64,000 nt of DNA from an uncultured Candidatus Saccharibacteria bacterium. GTDB taxonomy: Bacteria > Patescibacteriota > Saccharimonadia > Saccharimonadales > Saccharimonadaceae. Made by a program: the position numbers and the translations under genes. The stretch lies in the NCBI GenBank assembly GCA_947307225.1, contig CAMZIL010000003.1, positions 1 through 64,000 on the forward strand, read 5' to 3'. Shown here in pieces: positions 40,532 through 48,487 of this stretch. The notes under the pieces were generated by a model. It was not told where the DNA came from and searched no databases. It was given only the letters and a program-made list of their open reading frames with translations. Each line of letters starts with the position of its first letter. The first letter of the stretch is position 1.

Positions 40532-40987
40532 ATGATAGACACGAACAAAGCTTACGTTCCGCCAGCAAAATACCAGCCAAAACCGCACGATCCAAACAAG
40601 CGTCCGGAGAAGGTTAAAGGCTTTACGGTCGTCAGCTTTTTCGTTCTTATTGGCATCTATCTCGCCAAATATGCGCTAGACTGCTGGCTCATGCCAAACC
40701 TCTTCCCGCAGCTATATCCAGTTAGCGTACTCGCGATCGTAATCTGGGTCGTAGAAACAATTCTTATTTCGTCGCTTTGTATCAAATTCGTCAGCGGCTT
40801 CGGCTATTTCTACATCCCAGCCTGCCTAGTCTACGCGCTGGCAGTCCTGATTGCGCCAAACAATATCTTCTGCTTCGGGACTGTTATCCCGCACATCTTC
40901 GCGGGCCTCATTGCTTACTCCGCTAGCCGCTTTATCCAAAAAGTCGTCATGTGGTTTTTCATCGGCTTAGCCTTCATGACCATGTAG
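40532..40987 (+). CDS. Hypothetical four-helix membrane protein
   Basis: 151 aa. A hydrophilic, proline-rich cytoplasmic N-terminus (YVPPAKYQPKPHDPNKRPEK) precedes four hydrophobic helices. Start chosen 6 nt behind TATAAT (40520-40525), so leaderless; the longer frame from 40463 runs through tRNA-Gln. No family recognised. Confidence 0.62.
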   Translation: MIDTNKAYVPPAKYQPKPHDPNKRPEKVKGFTVVSFFVLIGIYLAKYALDCWLMPNLFPQLYPVSVLAIVIWVVETILISSLCIKFVSGFGYFYIPACLVYALAVLIAPNNIFCFGTVIPHIFAGLIAYSASRFIQKVVMWFFIGLAFMTM

Positions 40988-41035
40988 TCGCACGCGGCTT
41001 ATGGTTAGGGCGTAACATGCTATAATAGATAGGTT

Positions 41036-41818
41036 ATGAAAAATGTTCTACTCTCAACGCGCGACCTCAAAAAGGTCTATGGAAAACGCGACTCTAAATT
41101 CGAGGCATTGAAGGGCATTGATCTCGACATCCAGAGCGGAGAAGCCGTCGCAATTATCGGTAAATCTGGCTCCGGCAAGTCGACCTTGATGCATCTTCTC
41201 GCACTCCTCGACAAGCCCACAAAAGGCACTATCAAACTTAACGGCAAAATCACTAGCAAGCTCAAACAGCGCAAACTAAACCGCCTCCGCAACAAGGAGT
41301 TCGGTTTTGTCTTCCAGAGCTTCTTCATGAACGCCAACGATACCGTCCTCAACAACGTTATCCTACCACTAAAGATCGCTGGCGTCGGTCGTCGCGAGCG
41401 CAAACGCCGCGCCATGGAAGCCCTCAAAGTCGTCGAGCTTGACGATAAATGCAAAAACAAAGCCAAGGATCTTTCCGGTGGCCAGAAGCAACGCGTCTGT
41501 ATCGCACGCGCTATCGTCAACAATCCTAAAGTCATCTTTGCCGACGAGCCAACTGGCAACCTCGACTCCGCGACTGGCGCAAAAATCGAAGAGCTCCTCT
41601 TTAACTTGAACCGCAAAAAGGGCATCACGCTCATTGTCGTCACACACGACGAAGAACTCGCCGAAAAATGCGATCGCCAAATTCGCATCACCGATGGTCG
41701 AATTGTCACCGACGACAAAACCGTCGCAAAGCATAATCCTGACTTTATCGAAGACAAGAACAGTGACGGCATGCGCGACAAAAACCATACCAAAGAAATA
41801 GATGTGGAGGAGAAATAA
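41036..41818 (+). CDS. ABC transporter ATP-binding protein, MacB/LolD type
   Basis: 260 aa. Walker [18 protein letters not shown] (about 38-54), FGFVFQSFFMN Q-loop, LSGGQKQRVCIARA, FADEPTGNLDS and VVTHDEELAEK. TATAAT (41021-41026) is 9 nt before ATG, so it is probably leaderless. The charged C-terminal tail is unusual. It is coupled to the permease by TAATG. Confidence 0.94.
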   Translation: MKNVLLSTRDLKKVYGKRDSKFEALKGIDLDIQSGEAVAIIGKSGSGKSTLMHLLALLDKPTKGTIKLNGKITSKLKQRKLNRLRNKEFGFVFQSFFMNANDTVLNNVILPLKIAGVGRRERKRRAMEALKVVELDDKCKNKAKDLSGGQKQRVCIARAIVNNPKVIFADEPTGNLDSATGAKIEELLFNLNRKKGITLIVVTHDEELAEKCDRQIRITDGRIVTDDKTVAKHNPDFIEDKNSDGMRDKNHTKEIDVEEK

Positions 41819-43122
41819 TGAAAGTATTAGATATCATCCATGACGCAAATGCCAACCTTTGGCGCAGCAAACTTCGCAGCAGCCTTACGATTCTTGCAAT
41901 CTTTGTCGGTAGTTTCACGATTATTCTCAACTCCGCAATCAATGCTGGCGTCAATGACTTCATGGACAAACAAATTGCCAACATGGGCGGCGAAGGCTAT
42001 CTCGAAATGATGCCGACCGAAATGTACGAAAGCGCCATGAACCTCATTGGCAACAATGGTCCACAAGAATATACCGAAGACAAGGACTCGACCAATCAGA
42101 CTTCTTACATCAAGGAAGAGCAGATCGAAAAGGCTAAGAAAATTGACGGCATCAAAGTCTTCAACGTATTACCAAACGCTAGTGCCGACTATATCACTAG
42201 CAGCAAAACTAAAAAACGTTACCGCCTCAATTTAAATCTCGTCGTAGAGGGTATTGATTTCGATATGTCCAACGGCAAAGCACCAAATACTGACGAAAAT
42301 GCTGACTATGAAATTGCCATCAACGAAGATCTCGCCAAAGCACTCGGCTACGAAAACGTCGCAGACATTGTTGGCGAAACCGTAAAGATTGCGGTTCCAA
42401 GCACGCTCAAGTGCTATACCGCTGTTAAGCGCAGCGAATGTCAGACCATCGTCGAGGCAAAGGTTTCCGGCACGCAGGCTCCTGGTATTCTTTCCATGGG
42501 CGGCAGCCGCGCTAACCTCTCGCTCTGGAAGCACATCAATTCCATCAACTACAACGGTATGCCAGCCGAAACTAACCGCAGCTACCAAGCAACCGCCGAT
42601 GTCGAACCGGACAAAATCAAGGACGTCCAAAAGGCTCTCGAAGAAATCGGCCTCAAGGCAATGTCCGTCGAAGACGAAGTTGGCATGTTCCAGGTCTTCT
42701 TTGACGCAATCCTAATCGTCTTCAATATCTTTGGCGGCATCGCGCTCGTCGCAGCTTCCATCGGTATTATCAACACGCTATTCATGGCCGTCCAGGAGCG
42801 CACCCGCGAAATCGGTCTTGATAAAGCTCTCGGCATGAGCAACGGCAAAGTCTTCCTTAGCTTCTCCGCAGAGGCCATCATGCTCGGCTTCTGGGGCTCG
42901 CTATTCGGCATCGTCGTATCTATGATCGTCGGCAATATCGCCAACGTGGTCGCTACGCAGACCTTCCTTAGCGATTTCCCAACCTTCAAGCTTACGATCT
43001 TTGAGCCACTCACGATGATTTCAATCGCTCTCATCATCATGCTTATCGCCTTCCTCGCCGGCACCTTGCCGGCACGCAGGGCATCGAAAAAGAATCCAAT
43101 CGATTCTTTGCGCTACGAATAA
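41818..43122 (+). CDS. MacB/FtsX-family ABC permease
   Basis: 434 aa. An N-terminal helix (RSSLTILAIFVGSFTIIL), an external MacB-like domain (about 45-290) and three C-terminal helices with TREIGLDKALGMSNGKVFLSF, the coupling segment, and PARRASKKNPIDSLRYE, the usual tail. Such pairs work as mechanotransmitters or exporters of peptides and lipoproteins. Confidence 0.92.
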   Translation: MKVLDIIHDANANLWRSKLRSSLTILAIFVGSFTIILNSAINAGVNDFMDKQIANMGGEGYLEMMPTEMYESAMNLIGNNGPQEYTEDKDSTNQTSYIKEEQIEKAKKIDGIKVFNVLPNASADYITSSKTKKRYRLNLNLVVEGIDFDMSNGKAPNTDENADYEIAINEDLAKALGYENVADIVGETVKIAVPSTLKCYTAVKRSECQTIVEAKVSGTQAPGILSMGGSRANLSLWKHINSINYNGMPAETNRSYQATADVEPDKIKDVQKALEEIGLKAMSVEDEVGMFQVFFDAILIVFNIFGGIALVAASIGIINTLFMAVQERTREIGLDKALGMSNGKVFLSFSAEAIMLGFWGSLFGIVVSMIVGNIANVVATQTFLSDFPTFKLTIFEPLTMISIALIIMLIAFLAGTLPARRASKKNPIDSLRYE

Positions 43123-43140
43123 TCTCGGGCAAGAAAAATA

Positions 43141-43177
43141 GGGGCTCTCAGTAAAAACTGAGAAGCCCCATTTTTTT
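43141..43177 (+). terminator. Terminator of the MacB-like operon
   Basis: GGGGCTCTCAGT (43141-43152) and ACTGAGAAGCCCC (43157-43169) pair around AAAA with one bulge, then A and TTTTTTT. Confidence 0.92.
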
Positions 43178-43433
43178 ATGGGACGGGTATTAACCGAAAC
43201 CAGCCTTTACAAAATGCCACGCATAAGAAGATGACTAATATGCACAAGCATTTGACCGAAGCGGTTAATATAGTGTCCTTTGTTTTCTCTGATAGCCTAA
43301 AATTATCTATAAGTCCATACCAAACCAGAGAAAACGAGCCAAAAAGAACGAAGCAATATACAAAGTAGTTAATAAACAGGAATAAACCTACCCACAGTAT
43401 ATGCAATAAATCGATATGTGCGACTGGTTGCAT
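43176..43433 (-). CDS. Small two-helix membrane protein
   Basis: 85 aa with two hydrophobic helices (HILWVGLFLFINYFVYCFVL and CLCILVIFLCVAF) joined by a polar loop (DNFRLSEKTKD). AAGGGTGGTGAG precedes ATG. No family recognised. Its promoter is of the TTGACTTT type. Confidence 0.6.
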   Translation of the reverse strand: MQPVAHIDLLHILWVGLFLFINYFVYCFVLFGSFSLVWYGLIDNFRLSEKTKDTILTASVKCLCILVIFLCVAFCKGWFRLIPVP

Positions 43434-43487
43434 TCTTTCTCACCACCCTTCAAAAGAAACTCAAAAAGTCAACGATTTACTATACTT

Positions 43488-43516
43488 GTTATATCACGGA
43501 TTCCGTAAAAAGTCAA
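43488..43516 (-). promoter_or_regulatory. TTGACTTT-type promoter of the two-helix protein
   Basis: On the minus strand TTGACT (43516-43511), 17 bp, TATAAC (43493-43488). A second TTGACTTTTT copy occurs in the leader (43472-43463). Confidence 0.72.
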
Positions 43517-43522
43517 TGGCGC

Positions 43523-44674
43523 TTACGCTATTCGCTGTCGCTTTTTTGAGATGATATTTGCTAGCGCTACAAACAGGACACAGAAGCCGGCAACGACAGC
43601 AATTTCCAGCAAAATCGGCACCATTGTCGCCGCATCAAACTGCTGAATCTTCATGATTTTATCGTTCGCATCGATATAATAATAGCTCGGCAAGACATGC
43701 GCGAACGCAAGCACAGAATCCGGCAAGTATTCAGCCGGAACAAACGCACCACAAAGGAAGCTCGTGCCGAGCGCCAAGACATTCTGAAGCCCATTTACGG
43801 CGCCAGCACTAAGCGCAAAGATGCTAATTAGGTAAGCAATCGTCGTAGCGCATGCCGCGAAAACGAGTGAATTTACAGCATAAAGCGCGCCCTGCGCCGT
43901 AAACACTACTTCTACACCAAGCACAAAGACACTAATAACGACATAAAACACCCAAGCGGCCAGCACATAAATACAACAATTGCGTAGCAGAATGCGGTTC
44001 ATTTTCTTTATATCAATCGCGCCAACCAAGTTGCGTTTGCGCACCTGCTCGCGATTGAATGCCGACATAATCAAACAAATAATCGTAATAAAGCAGGAGA
44101 GAATAGTGTAGTTCGCGAAGCTATAATAACGCGATGCCTTCGCATATTTCGAAGTATCCACAGCAGCTTTCATCTCGGTCTTCACGCCATTTGCGATCGC
44201 CTTATCCACCTTGGCAACTAGCTCCTGCTCGCTCAAATGCAATGCGGAATAGCCCTTCGCAACCGAAAGATAACGACGAACGGCAACCTTCGCCAGCTCA
44301 GCAACATATCCGGCCGAAGAGCGCATCTTCACTTCGGGATCGTGCCCAAGCGCCATATCCTGGTGAAAGTTTTCTGGGATTTCAATAACCGCCGTCACCT
44401 CCTCATAGAACAACGCATCTTTTAGCCTATCATCATCTTCATAGCCAGTCTTTATCGTGGCATTTTCTTCCAAATATTCAATAAAGTTTTTCGTCAAACC
44501 GACATTTTCGTCGTGGTTAAAAATCACCAACGCCGGCTTGCGCGCCTCATACTGCGCAGTCGAGTCGACCGACGTAACACTAATCGTGCCGAACATCAAA
44601 AGGATGACGGTCGGCAAAATAATCGAGCCAATATTTTTGAGGACGATCTTCCAAAACGCTTTAGATACTATCAT
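43523..44674 (-). CDS. ABC-2 type permease (second of pair)
   Basis: 383 aa. One N-terminal helix (NIGSIILPTVILLMFGTISV), an external region of about 150 residues and five to six C-terminal helices with NREQVRKRNLVGAIDIKKMN, the coupling stretch, and FLCGAFVPAEYLPDSV, typical of DrrB/YhgE-like exporters. It overlaps the upstream permease by 14 bases. Confidence 0.88.
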   Translation of the reverse strand: MIVSKAFWKIVLKNIGSIILPTVILLMFGTISVTSVDSTAQYEARKPALVIFNHDENVGLTKNFIEYLEENATIKTGYEDDDRLKDALFYEEVTAVIEIPENFHQDMALGHDPEVKMRSSAGYVAELAKVAVRRYLSVAKGYSALHLSEQELVAKVDKAIANGVKTEMKAAVDTSKYAKASRYYSFANYTILSCFITIICLIMSAFNREQVRKRNLVGAIDIKKMNRILLRNCCIYVLAAWVFYVVISVFVLGVEVVFTAQGALYAVNSLVFAACATTIAYLISIFALSAGAVNGLQNVLALGTSFLCGAFVPAEYLPDSVLAFAHVLPSYYYIDANDKIMKIQQFDAATMVPILLEIAVVAGFCVLFVALANIISKKRQRIA

Positions 44675-45821
44675 AGCGCTGCCTCCTCAAACTACGAATC
44701 GAGAATGCGAACAGTAGGGCAGAAACCACTATGAGCGAAACAACATTCACGATAAAACGCGTCGCGTCTTCATAGTAATATAACGAATAAAAACCATCCG
44801 TGATTAGACCTACCGGACTAACTTTATTAACGAGTGGCGCCAACTCATCAAAGAACATCTTCGTTACGCCAAACATGCCAGCGAACAAGCTGCCAACCAT
44901 CGTGACGATTACGATAATTATATTTTTCGCGGACTCACGCGTCTTTAGAATAACCGACAGGAACATACCAAGCATCGTCGCCGCTAGGCCGCCAACTGCC
45001 GCGAGCAAACAAATGGACGGGATATTGTCACCATATTCCACGCCGAGCACGATGCGCGTGAAGAAGATCAAAGCTATCACGGCCGTAAACAGCATCGTAT
45101 AGCCAGCAAGCAAATTGCTAGCTACGATAATGCCTTTGCGCGTCGGCGCAATCGCCACGCGTTTACCGCGATTCGAGATATTCGGCATACAACGGTTCAT
45201 CATCTCGCAACTCAGCATCGCACCTTGCATACAAGCCATCGCGATTAGAGAATAAAACTCGACCGAAACGATATTCATAACATGTGATTCATCTTTTAGA
45301 TTCGGTTCCGCACCAGTCACCGTTTTGACCGCATCACGATAAATCGCCTCGACGTCAACTTGCTGGCCAGCAGACTTCGCCATCTCGGTCATCGCAATAT
45401 CGTCAATCATCTTCGCGCTCTGCGCCACCTGCTCAGTCGTCATAGTCAGCACGGTCTGATTCGTGCCGTTCTCTTTGATTTTTACGATCTTCTTACCATC
45501 AGAAACATAGACGTAACCATCTACGTCGCCATTTTCTAGCAATTCCTCGGCGCGTTCTTTATTGACGTATTCTATATTAAACAATTTGTTATCGCCCTCA
45601 CCAAGCGTCTTGAACGCCTCACTAAACACCTTCTCGTTCTTGTATGCCTCATCGTTTACGACCGCCACATTAAACGGCTCGAAAACATCGTAATCGTGCA
45701 ATCGCGAAAAGGCGAGATGAAACATCATCGCAAGCGCAAACGGAAAAATCATTGTCCAAAAAACCAGCATACGGTTCTTGAGCAACGCTTTCAGAGCATA
45801 CTTATAGTTATGCCAAAACAT
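44661..45821 (-). CDS. ABC-2 type permease (first of pair)
   Basis: 386 aa, same layout as its downstream partner: N-terminal helix (MLVFWTMIFPFALAMMFHLAF), external domain, then about six helices with PNISNRGKRVAIAPTRKGIIVAS and SLFAGMFGVTKMFF. The two permeases probably form a heterodimer. TAATG links it to the ATPase gene. Confidence 0.88.
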   Translation of the reverse strand: MFWHNYKYALKALLKNRMLVFWTMIFPFALAMMFHLAFSRLHDYDVFEPFNVAVVNDEAYKNEKVFSEAFKTLGEGDNKLFNIEYVNKERAEELLENGDVDGYVYVSDGKKIVKIKENGTNQTVLTMTTEQVAQSAKMIDDIAMTEMAKSAGQQVDVEAIYRDAVKTVTGAEPNLKDESHVMNIVSVEFYSLIAMACMQGAMLSCEMMNRCMPNISNRGKRVAIAPTRKGIIVASNLLAGYTMLFTAVIALIFFTRIVLGVEYGDNIPSICLLAAVGGLAATMLGMFLSVILKTRESAKNIIIVIVTMVGSLFAGMFGVTKMFFDELAPLVNKVSPVGLITDGFYSLYYYEDATRFIVNVVSLIVVSALLFAFSIRSLRRQRYDSI

Positions 45822-46759
45822 TAGTCGCGCAGCTCCTTGCCAGTCAGCTCCAGAAATACGTCATTAAGGGTAGGGCGTTCGGAGAAAATTTTATTGTACT
45901 GAATTTTGTTCGCCTTTAGATATTCCATCATATCAATGAGATTATTTTTGCCTTTGCGGTAAACAATTTTTAGCACACCGTTATCGTAAACAACTTCACT
46001 CACGTTCTTAATCTTTTCAAAACCGCTTAGTTGCTTTGGTGCTAATTCCGGAACTTCAATCGTAACTTTTTCTTCAATTTTTGCGAGAGCTTTTAGCTCG
46101 TCATTTGTGCCACTAGCAATGATCTTTCCGTGGTCGAGGATAATCACGCGATCGCACAAAATTTCGACTTCCTCCATGTAGTGAGTAGTGTAAATAATCG
46201 TCGCACCATCATCGCGGAGTTTTTTGATGCCTTCCAAAATATTGTTACGGCTCTGCGGATCTACAGCCACCGTCGGCTCGTCCAAGAAAATCAACTTTGG
46301 CTTATGCGCAATGCCGCAAGCAATATTCAAACGACGAAGCAAACCACCAGAAAGCTGTTTCGGATATTGGCTCTTATTGTCTTCGAGACCAACTAGCTTC
46401 AGTGCATCCTCGACGTACTGCGCGCGCGTATTTTTATCCTCAATATAAAGGCCGCAGAAATAATCAATGTTGCCATAAACCGTCAATTCATCAAATACCG
46501 CCACGTCCTGGAACACGACACCAATTTTCGACTTGATATCATAGGCGTCCGGCTTCATTTCCTTGCCGAAAATATTAATTTCGCCATTATCGAATTTGAG
46601 TAACGACAAAATACAATTCATCGTTGTTGTTTTACCGGAACCGTTAGGACCGAGGAGACCGAGAATCTCGCCTTCCTTGACCGTCAAACTCAAGTCATCA
46701 ACTGCTTTATTAGTCTTATAACTCTTCGTTAGATGTTTAACTTCAATCACATTTTTCAT
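45821..46759 (-). CDS. ABC transporter ATP-binding protein, DrrA/CcmA type
   Basis: 312 aa. Walker A LLGPNGSGKTTTMNCIL, Q-loop IGVVFQDVAVFDEL, signature KQLSGGLLRRLNIACG, Walker B LIFLDEPTVAVDPQ, switch TTHYMEE, and a C-terminal domain of about 90 residues ending RPTLNDVFLELTGKEL. On the minus strand TATAAT (46773-46768) is 8 nt before ATG, so the operon starts leaderless. Confidence 0.95.
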   Translation of the reverse strand: MKNVIEVKHLTKSYKTNKAVDDLSLTVKEGEILGLLGPNGSGKTTTMNCILSLLKFDNGEINIFGKEMKPDAYDIKSKIGVVFQDVAVFDELTVYGNIDYFCGLYIEDKNTRAQYVEDALKLVGLEDNKSQYPKQLSGGLLRRLNIACGIAHKPKLIFLDEPTVAVDPQSRNNILEGIKKLRDDGATIIYTTHYMEEVEILCDRVIILDHGKIIASGTNDELKALAKIEEKVTIEVPELAPKQLSGFEKIKNVSEVVYDNGVLKIVYRKGKNNLIDMMEYLKANKIQYNKIFSERPTLNDVFLELTGKELRD

Positions 46760-46767
46760 TGCTTATT

Positions 46768-46777
46768 ATTATATACT
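46768..46777. promoter_or_regulatory. Overlapping divergent -10 boxes
   Basis: ATTATATACT holds TATAAT on the minus strand (46773-46768) and TATACT on the plus strand (46772-46777), sharing two bases. The starts lie 8 nt and 6 nt away respectively. Confidence 0.75.
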
Positions 46778-46783
46778 AATCTC

Positions 46784-47320
46784 ATGAAATATCTGATTCT
46801 CCACGGCAGTTTCGGCTCAAAAGACGGCAACTGGTTTCCATGGTTAAAAAGCAAACTCGAAGCACGCGGCGAAACCGTAATTTTACCGCAAATGCCAGTC
46901 GGCGTAGGCAATCAAAACTTCGACTCATGGTCGGCAGTACTAGACCAACTAGGCATCGATGAAGATACTATTGTCATCGCGCATAGTATTGCGCCAATTT
47001 TTGTCTGCAAATATTTAATTACACATCAGCAGAAAGTAGCAAAACTATTCTTCGTTTGCGGGTTCAACAATTTCCTCGGCATCGATAAAGATTTCGACGC
47101 CGTCAACGAACCAATGTATGTAGACGAGTTCGGAAAAGTAAAAGAATACTGCGACGATGTTACATGTTTCTATTCCGACAACGACCCATACGTTCCATAC
47201 AACATCGAAAAAGCCTTCGCCGACGCGCTTACAGAGAAACAAATCGTTATAAAAGACGGCGGACACTTAAACGCCGAAAGCGGATATACCGAGTTTGAAG
47301 AACTCCTGAAAATGCTATAA
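46784..47320 (+). CDS. RBBP9/YdeN-like serine hydrolase
   Basis: 178 aa, start 6 nt behind TATACT (46772-46777). LILHGSFGSKDGNWFPWLKS, nucleophile IVIAHSIAPIF, Asp in SDNDPYVP and His in KDGGHLNAESGYTEF. Glycine after the nucleophile elbow is replaced by Ala-Pro. A paralogue of the gene at 30679; substrate unknown. Confidence 0.82.
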   Translation: MKYLILHGSFGSKDGNWFPWLKSKLEARGETVILPQMPVGVGNQNFDSWSAVLDQLGIDEDTIVIAHSIAPIFVCKYLITHQQKVAKLFFVCGFNNFLGIDKDFDAVNEPMYVDEFGKVKEYCDDVTCFYSDNDPYVPYNIEKAFADALTEKQIVIKDGGHLNAESGYTEFEELLKML

Positions 47321-47328
47321 TTACAGAT

Positions 47329-48480
47329 ATGATTGCAAAGATCGACAAACTCGTGCCGGGCGGTCAGGGCATCGCTACGCTCGACGACGGCAAGAAAGCC
47401 TTTATCTGGAACGCACTTCCAGGCGAGACCGTCGATTTTGATGTCACAAAATCCAAGCGCAGTTACTGCGAAGGCGTCGCAACAAAAATCGAAACCACGA
47501 GTCCTCATCGCATTACGCCAAAAGACGATTGCTATCTTGCTACTAGCCCGTGGCAAATCATGGATTACGATTACGAGCTTGCGCAGAAACGCGAATTGGT
47601 TAAAGAATGCTTCGCGCAGAACCATATCAGCATCGAGCCAGAAGCGACCCAGACCGACGGAAAAGATTTTTACTACCGCAACAAGATGGAGTACTCGCTC
47701 TACTGGGACAATGACGACAATATGATTTATCCAGCCTTTCATGAGCGCGGCACGCATCGCAAGGTCCCAATTAAACAATCCAGCATCGAGCGCCCAGAAA
47801 TCTGGGCAAAAGCCACGGAGATTTTTAATAAACTCAATGCCGAGCATGCCGAAGCGCGCACTTTTCAATCATTGCTCATGCGCTGTGATCAGCAGGGCAA
47901 TACTAGCGGCGATCTCTTTGTGAATGGCCAACCACACCCACAAATGCCAAACCTCACAGATTCGCTCAATGGCCAAGAATATAGCTACTCGCCGAACGGA
48001 TTTTTCCAAATTAATCTGCCAGTATATGAGATGGTCCTGAAAGAGATCCAGCAGCACATCAAAACTAACAAAGTCCTCGATTTGTATTCCGGAGTCGGCA
48101 GCATCGGCCTTTCCGTTGCGCGCGACAAAGAACTCACTCTCGTCGAGGTTAACGCCGCCGCATTCGGCGAAATGCAGAAAAACGCCGAGGGGACTAATGC
48201 CAACTGCGTCCTCGCAAAATCCGAAGACGTTACAGAATATATCGAACCAGACCAGACCGTCATTCTCGACCCGCCACGTGCTGGCTGCGACCAAAAGCTC
48301 ATCGAAAAATTAAACGAAATCAAACCTCAAACAATCGTATATCTTTCCTGCAACCCAATCACCCAAGCTCGCGACATCGCGTTACTAGCAGAGAACTATC
48401 AAATCGCTAAGCTCACGCCATATAACTTCTTCCCGCGCACGCCTCACATCGAATCATTAGCCATCCTCATGCTAAAATAG
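47329..48480 (+). CDS. RlmD/TrmA-family RNA (uracil-5)-methyltransferase, Fe-S-less
   Basis: 383 aa. A TRAM-like N-terminal domain (DKLVPGGQGIATL...ALPGETV), then SAM motif VLDLYSGVGSIGLSVA, VILDPPRAGCD and the nucleophile motif YLSCNPITQARDI. Of the four Fe-S cysteines usual in RlmD-type enzymes only one is left (DDCYLATSPWQIM). Target probably a 23S rRNA uridine, but RlmC, RlmD or TrmA specificity is not decidable. TATAAT (47316-47321) is 7 nt before ATG. Confidence 0.9.
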   Translation: MIAKIDKLVPGGQGIATLDDGKKAFIWNALPGETVDFDVTKSKRSYCEGVATKIETTSPHRITPKDDCYLATSPWQIMDYDYELAQKRELVKECFAQNHISIEPEATQTDGKDFYYRNKMEYSLYWDNDDNMIYPAFHERGTHRKVPIKQSSIERPEIWAKATEIFNKLNAEHAEARTFQSLLMRCDQQGNTSGDLFVNGQPHPQMPNLTDSLNGQEYSYSPNGFFQINLPVYEMVLKEIQQHIKTNKVLDLYSGVGSIGLSVARDKELTLVEVNAAAFGEMQKNAEGTNANCVLAKSEDVTEYIEPDQTVILDPPRAGCDQKLIEKLNEIKPQTIVYLSCNPITQARDIALLAENYQIAKLTPYNFFPRTPHIESLAILMLK

Positions 48481-48487
48481 ACGTACA

